Below, piece after piece: positions 60,022 through 64,000 of a stretch of 64,000 nucleotides of DNA. The notes beneath the pieces were generated by a model. It worked only from the letters and a program-made list of their open reading frames with translations, was not told where the DNA came from and ran no database searches. A program made the translations under genes and the position numbers. Where the stretch lies: assembly GCA_037968575.1 (NCBI GenBank), contig JBBKVR010000029.1, positions 10,089 through 74,088 on the forward strand, given 5' to 3'. The stretch comes from UBA2137 sp037968575 (GTDB taxonomy: Bacteria; Pseudomonadota; Alphaproteobacteria; Micavibrionales; Micavibrionaceae). The stretch's first letter is position 1. Each line of letters starts with the position of its first letter.

Positions 60022-61878
60022 TTATTTACTTTCTAAATATTTACGCGGAAAACGCTGTGCAAAATATTTCACTCCCGCAGGTGTTAGGTGAAATCCATCA
60101 AATGTTATGATGTCATTATTCTCATCGAAAAGTGTACATTTGTTTTCTTTGCAAAAAAATTGAAGAGGATCAATGAAGGGCGAATCTACGCTATTCTTAA
60201 TTTGCGCATTGATTGTAAAAGTTTCTGGTTTTGGCTCTATATGCATCTCGTATCTTTGTGGCACAGGCACAGCGATGATGTCATGTTGTGAATAGAAAAG
60301 TCTCTTTGTTCCAAAAACAAAAAATTTATTACCAAATTCATTGACGAGATTTTTGAGACTTTGAGGAAGGAACGCCACTTCCCATTCTTGCCAACCTGTT
60401 GCAATGAAAACGATATCGGCATCCATAAACAGTTGTTTGGATTTTTCAGTAAATAAGTTATCCGCATCCCTGCATATTTTGCGCGATGAAGGGGGAATGT
60501 TATTTTCAAAAAGTGTTCTCTCTACATATAGATTCCCACAAATATTATTGACGCGAATACTACTAAATTGAAGTTGTTCGTCTGTCTGGATAGCATTAAG
60601 AACATTCATAAGGTCGCCAGAATTACTGTCCCCCACGACAAGAACTTTTTTACCAGCATCTGTAACGAAAGGTTTTCCTTCGCGTTCATTTTTGATGAGC
60701 CAGACAAGTTCACCAAAATTCTTCCGTGATTTGAAAATGCGCATATCGTCATCCGAATAACGCCAAAAATTACCCTTTGTTAGTGCTCCAGCCAGACCAA
60801 AGCTAGAGGCCAGTAGAATGACAATAATGCTCAGGGTAAAAATTGATTTTCTATTTATCTTTGTTTTGTTGCGGAATGGATTTTCTACGTATTTCCAACT
60901 GAGGTACGACAATGGAAATACGGTAAGGCATAAGGCAAGCATGATGGAAGGTTCAGGAGTAGAGTCTGTTGCATGACGCATAAATGCAAAAATTGGTTGG
61001 TGCCATAGATAGGCACTGTAAGACATTAGCCCGACAAGAACGAAAACCTTCAGGCTTAATAAGCGGTGAACAAATGTATCTTTATTCGCATAAAGAAGAA
61101 TAAGCGCTGTGCCGATCGTTGGAACGAGCGCATAAAAACTTGGGAAAGGGGTGTCTTTATCAAAAGAAAAAATAGAATATAGGATGAGTATCAACCCAAT
61201 GGCGCTTCCACTTTGTTGAACAAAAGAGCTTGCTTGAGAAGAGTTTCTATTGAGGTGAATTGCAACGAAAGCACCAATCAAAAGCTCCCAACCACGCATT
61301 GGCAAAAGATAGAAAGTTGGATTAGGTGCGTTATAGGCTCCCCACTGCGCTAATGATAGACTGGCGATGAAGGCAAACACCAAAATGCCAATAATCCAGC
61401 GCATGCCGAATCGCCAACACAATATAAAAAAGACTGGGAAGAAAATGTAATATTGTTCTTCAACCGCAAGGCTCCATGTGTGCAATAGAGGTTTTAATTC
61501 CGCTTGAGTGGCAAAGTAATCTGTTTGAAGCCAGAAAAAAATATTAGACCAAAATGTTGAAGCGGAAATTACACTTTTTGAAAAATCCTCCATCGCATCT
61601 GGGAGTAAGATGAAATAAGCAAAAGGCAGGCTACAAAAAATAACAAGAAACAGAGCGGGGAAAATACGTCTGGCTCTGCGTTCATAAAAATGAACTAAGC
61701 TAAACTGACCTTTTTCCATCTCTTTAAGAATGATGCTGGTAATTAAAAAACCGCTTATTACAAAGAAGATGTCAACGCCGACAAATCCGCCTCTAAAAAT
61801 ATTAAATCCAGCATGAAAGAAAATTACAGGAATAACTGCAAGCGCTCTTAACCCATCTATTTCAGGACGATATTTCAA
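60022..61878 (-). CDS. Acyltransferase 3 (OafA/YrhL type) with SGNH domain
   Basis: Product of 618 residues. It begins MKYRPEIDGLRALAVIPVIF with the catalytic His in FFHAG, then GGFVGVDIFFVISGFLI, RRARRIFPALFLV and LLHTWSLAVEEQYY. About ten helices lead to an SGNH domain (about 390-618) with KVLVVGDSNSGDLM and FDGFHLTPAGVKYF. This is closer to the standard OafA pattern than the homologue at 55608, and the two are not recent duplicates. Likely O-acetylates lipopolysaccharide or capsule. Confidence 0.94.
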   Translation of the reverse strand: MKYRPEIDGLRALAVIPVIFFHAGFNIFRGGFVGVDIFFVISGFLITSIILKEMEKGQFSLVHFYERRARRIFPALFLVIFCSLPFAYFILLPDAMEDFSKSVISASTFWSNIFFWLQTDYFATQAELKPLLHTWSLAVEEQYYIFFPVFFILCWRFGMRWIIGILVFAFIASLSLAQWGAYNAPNPTFYLLPMRGWELLIGAFVAIHLNRNSSQASSFVQQSGSAIGLILILYSIFSFDKDTPFPSFYALVPTIGTALILLYANKDTFVHRLLSLKVFVLVGLMSYSAYLWHQPIFAFMRHATDSTPEPSIMLALCLTVFPLSYLSWKYVENPFRNKTKINRKSIFTLSIIVILLASSFGLAGALTKGNFWRYSDDDMRIFKSRKNFGELVWLIKNEREGKPFVTDAGKKVLVVGDSNSGDLMNVLNAIQTDEQLQFSSIRVNNICGNLYVERTLFENNIPPSSRKICRDADNLFTEKSKQLFMDADIVFIATGWQEWEVAFLPQSLKNLVNEFGNKFFVFGTKRLFYSQHDIIAVPVPQRYEMHIEPKPETFTINAQIKNSVDSPFIDPLQFFCKENKCTLFDENNDIITFDGFHLTPAGVKYFAQRFPRKYLESK

Positions 61879-61908
61879 GCTTTGGCAGACCTTATAAAAG
61901 TATTGGTA

Positions 61909-63513
61909 CTATTCCCACTCGATGGTGCCTGGTGGTTTTGAGGTGATGTCATAGACAATGCGGTTGATGCCTTTGACCTCATTGATGATACGCGTTGAAA
62001 CACGGCTCAAAAATTCATGATCGAAATGATAATAGTCCGCCGTCATTCCATCGGTTGAGGTCACAGCACGCAATGCACAGACAAAATCATATGTTCTATC
62101 ATCGCCCATAACACCGACTGTTTTCACAGGGAGTAGAACAGCAAAGGCCTGCCAGATAGCATCGTATAGACCTGCGTTTTTGATTTCTTCAAGATAGACA
62201 GTGTCGGCTTTTCTTAAAATCTCAAGTTTTTCGCCAGTAATTTCACCAGGTAGGCGAATGGCAAGACCAGGGCCAGGGAAGGGATGGCGACGAATAAAGT
62301 CCTCGGGCATACCGAGTTCTTTACCAAGTTCACGCACTTCGTCTTTGAATAGTTCGCGTAGAGGCTCAACCAGTTGTAAATCCATGCGTTCTGGCAAGCC
62401 ACCAACATTATGGTGAGATTTGATTGTCACCGATGGCCCGCCCGTAAAGGACACGGACTCAATGACATCAGGATACAATGTGCCTTGTGCCAAGAAATCG
62501 ACTTCGCCAATTCTCAAGCCGATTTCTTCAAATACATCAATGAAGGTCGCGCCGATAATTTTACGTTTCATCTCTGGGTCGGAGACGCCCTGTAAAAGTC
62601 CGAGGAAACGTTTCCCTGCATCCTCGTGGATAAGGGGAATATTATAATGATTGCGAAACAGAGAGACGACTTGGTCTGATTCTCTTGCGCGCATCATGCC
62701 TGTGTCGACATAAATACAGGTGAGTTGATCGCCAATCGCCTCATGCAGAAGAACAGCAGTCACAGAGGAATCCACTCCACCTGATAAACCGCAAATGACT
62801 TTGCCTTTACCGACCTGTTTACGGATTTTGGCAATCGCTTCGTCTTTAAAAGCGCCCATTGTCCAGTCACCATCACAATTACAGACATTATGTGTGAAGT
62901 TTTTCAGAAGTTGCATGCCGTGAGGTGTGTGTACAACCTCGGGGTGGAATTGCACGCCATAAAATTTACGTTTTTCGTCAGCAATAAAGGCATAAGGTGC
63001 GCCGTCACTTGTGCCGATAATTTTAAACCCTTTAGGCAGTTCAGTGACGCGGTCACCGTGGCTCATCCAGACTTGTTCATGTGCGCCATCTTCCCAGACG
63101 CCTTCGGTAATAGGGGTGTGAGATTTAACATCCACATAGGCACGACCAAATTCACCGCCACCTTCGCCACCACCCTCAACCGTGCCGCCAAGTTGCTGCA
63201 CCATAGTTTGCTGTCCGTAACAAATACCAAACAAAGGCAGGCCCATATCAAACAGACCGTCAGGTGCGCGCGGGGAATCTTCCCAAGTTACGCTTTGTGG
63301 ACCACCAGAAAGAATAACGCCCTTGGGGTTATAGGCCTTGATGCGCTCAACACTGGCTTGGCTAAATGGCCAGATTTCACAGTAAACACCAGATTCTCTT
63401 ACACGGCGGGCAATCAGTTGTGTGACTTGTGATCCAAAATCGAGAATCAGAATACGGTCATGCTTCTGTGGGATTTCAGTGAGTGGTGTTTTTTCTTGGC
63501 TTTGTGCTGTCAT
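61909..63513 (-). CDS. guaA: GMP synthase (glutamine-hydrolysing)
   Basis: Product of 534 residues. The amidotransferase triad Cys is in LFGICYGQQTMVQQLGG, with VQFHPEV carrying the His and Glu. The ATP pyrophosphatase loop is CGLSGGVDSSVTAVLL. The dimer domain ends SKPPGTIEWE. It converts XMP to GMP. The 3' end of guaA is a known attachment site for integrative elements, and a partial copy of it lies at 59970. Divergent from metF. Confidence 0.97.
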   Translation of the reverse strand: MTAQSQEKTPLTEIPQKHDRILILDFGSQVTQLIARRVRESGVYCEIWPFSQASVERIKAYNPKGVILSGGPQSVTWEDSPRAPDGLFDMGLPLFGICYGQQTMVQQLGGTVEGGGEGGGEFGRAYVDVKSHTPITEGVWEDGAHEQVWMSHGDRVTELPKGFKIIGTSDGAPYAFIADEKRKFYGVQFHPEVVHTPHGMQLLKNFTHNVCNCDGDWTMGAFKDEAIAKIRKQVGKGKVICGLSGGVDSSVTAVLLHEAIGDQLTCIYVDTGMMRARESDQVVSLFRNHYNIPLIHEDAGKRFLGLLQGVSDPEMKRKIIGATFIDVFEEIGLRIGEVDFLAQGTLYPDVIESVSFTGGPSVTIKSHHNVGGLPERMDLQLVEPLRELFKDEVRELGKELGMPEDFIRRHPFPGPGLAIRLPGEITGEKLEILRKADTVYLEEIKNAGLYDAIWQAFAVLLPVKTVGVMGDDRTYDFVCALRAVTSTDGMTADYYHFDHEFLSRVSTRIINEVKGINRIVYDITSKPPGTIEWE

Positions 63514-63587
63514 GCGTTATGTTTTAACGAAAGCTGTTTCTAAAAGAAAGATACAATTTCAATTTTAGAAGTTTTTAGTGAGGGGTC

Positions 63588-64000
63588 ATGACAAGTATTT
63601 CATTCGAATTTTTTCCGCCTAAAAGTGAGGAAGCCAGTGAAAACTTGCTGGAAACAGCGCAATCTTTGAGTGCTCTAAACCCATCATTCTTTTCTGTGAC
63701 CTATGGTGCGGGCGGCTCTACACAAACGGGCACGCTTGGCACAATTAAGGCTCTCATGGAAAAAGTGGATACCGATATTGCGGCCCATTTGACCTTTATC
63801 AATACGGATACAGGACATTTGAAAGAATATGTTGATGGTCTTTGGGACTCTGGCATTAAACGATTGGTGGCGTTGCGGGGCGATTTATCATCTGACCTAA
63901 ACTGGCCACTTGATCCTGATGGGAATTATTTTCAATACACATCCGATTTTGTAGAGGCTCTTTTAAAGTGGCACGACTTTGATATTTCTGTGGGGGCATA
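63588..64000 (+). CDS. metF: Methylenetetrahydrofolate reductase (3' end outside window)
   Basis: 137 codons are present. The start MTSISFEFFPPKSEEASENL with FEFFPPK, then FFSVTYGAGGSTQTGT (catalytic Glu region and FAD loop) and the AHLTFINTDTG segment match MetF. KRLVALRGDL is the typical LVALRGD motif. It makes 5-methyl-THF for methionine synthesis with FAD. AGGGG precedes the ATG at 63588. The frame is open to the right edge. Confidence 0.95.
   Translation, partial: MTSISFEFFPPKSEEASENLLETAQSLSALNPSFFSVTYGAGGSTQTGTLGTIKALMEKVDTDIAAHLTFINTDTGHLKEYVDGLWDSGIKRLVALRGDLSSDLNWPLDPDGNYFQYTSDFVEALLKWHDFDISVGA

Noticed and set aside
60022..61878. The two acyltransferases as a recent duplication
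   Set aside because: They share only the family pattern; their helices and SGNH blocks differ widely (GSSHAD versus GDSNSG).
62890..63432. 180-codon open frame antisense to guaA
   Set aside because: guaA is clearly the coding strand; the translation shows no family features.

Overview
The window is chromosomal DNA from an AT-leaning alphaproteobacterium. The evidence is gene content: a Usg-family protein, an Hsp20-DUF1150 pair, ihfB-lapA-pyrF, CtaA/COX15-type heme A synthase beside a TrxR-like ferredoxin reductase and an adrenodoxin-type ferredoxin, a CycM-like membrane-anchored cytochrome c, a zf-CHCC protein, YqgE, and mutM-rpsT-dnaA linkage. A placement near the Rhodospirillales/Micavibrio-like lineages is a guess. 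Almost all genes are housekeeping. I saw no IS element, CRISPR array, rRNA or convincing tRNA.

Layout. 1-3970: LolA (partial), heme A synthase, and a divergent ferredoxin reductase / membrane protein / ferredoxin group. 3977-5788: Usg, then IHF-beta, LapA and PyrF. 5795-14992: replication block, all on the minus strand (gyrB, recF, dnaN, dnaA, rpsT, a lipoprotein-like or periplasmic protein, mutM, a membrane-anchored unknown), with a possible origin region at 12252-13103. 15265-26888: groESL, a cytosolic S41 peptidase homologue, rpsA-cmk, a GGDEF-EAL phosphodiesterase, lysA-pyrC and a cytochrome c. 27043-41689: pheA, xseA, putA, purD, tadA/rluB, rsmD, a YggS protein, an OmpR-like regulator with a non-canonical receiver, PBP1A and a VanX-type dipeptidase. 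41673-45382: TauE, MFS and Mla-type ABC genes. 45514-46541: the DUF1150/Hsp20 heat-shock pair behind what looks like a ROSE RNA thermometer, and a small zinc-finger gene. 46600-55154: cysS, DUF2235, Smr, a secreted pair, YqgE, GNAT, M32 carboxypeptidase and a methyltransferase.

55155-61878 is the accessory part. It holds two OafA-type acyltransferases with SGNH domains, a very AT-rich orphan membrane protein without a good start, a DUF2007 gene, a 44-codon ORF coupled to an isochorismatase-like hydrolase, and a YdcF-like protein. Between YdcF and the second acyltransferase lie a short copy of the guaA 3' end and a diverged remnant of a DUF2007 3' end. These suggest that the stretch between DUF2007 and guaA was built by duplication or by integration at guaA. 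The window closes with guaA and a partial metF.

I found no clearly new multi-gene system. The best leads are the guaA/DUF2007 scar, the RNA thermometer, the structured leader before the OmpR-like regulator, the possible electron-supply cluster for heme A synthesis, and several very small genes (13, 44 and 58 residues) that are easy to overlook.
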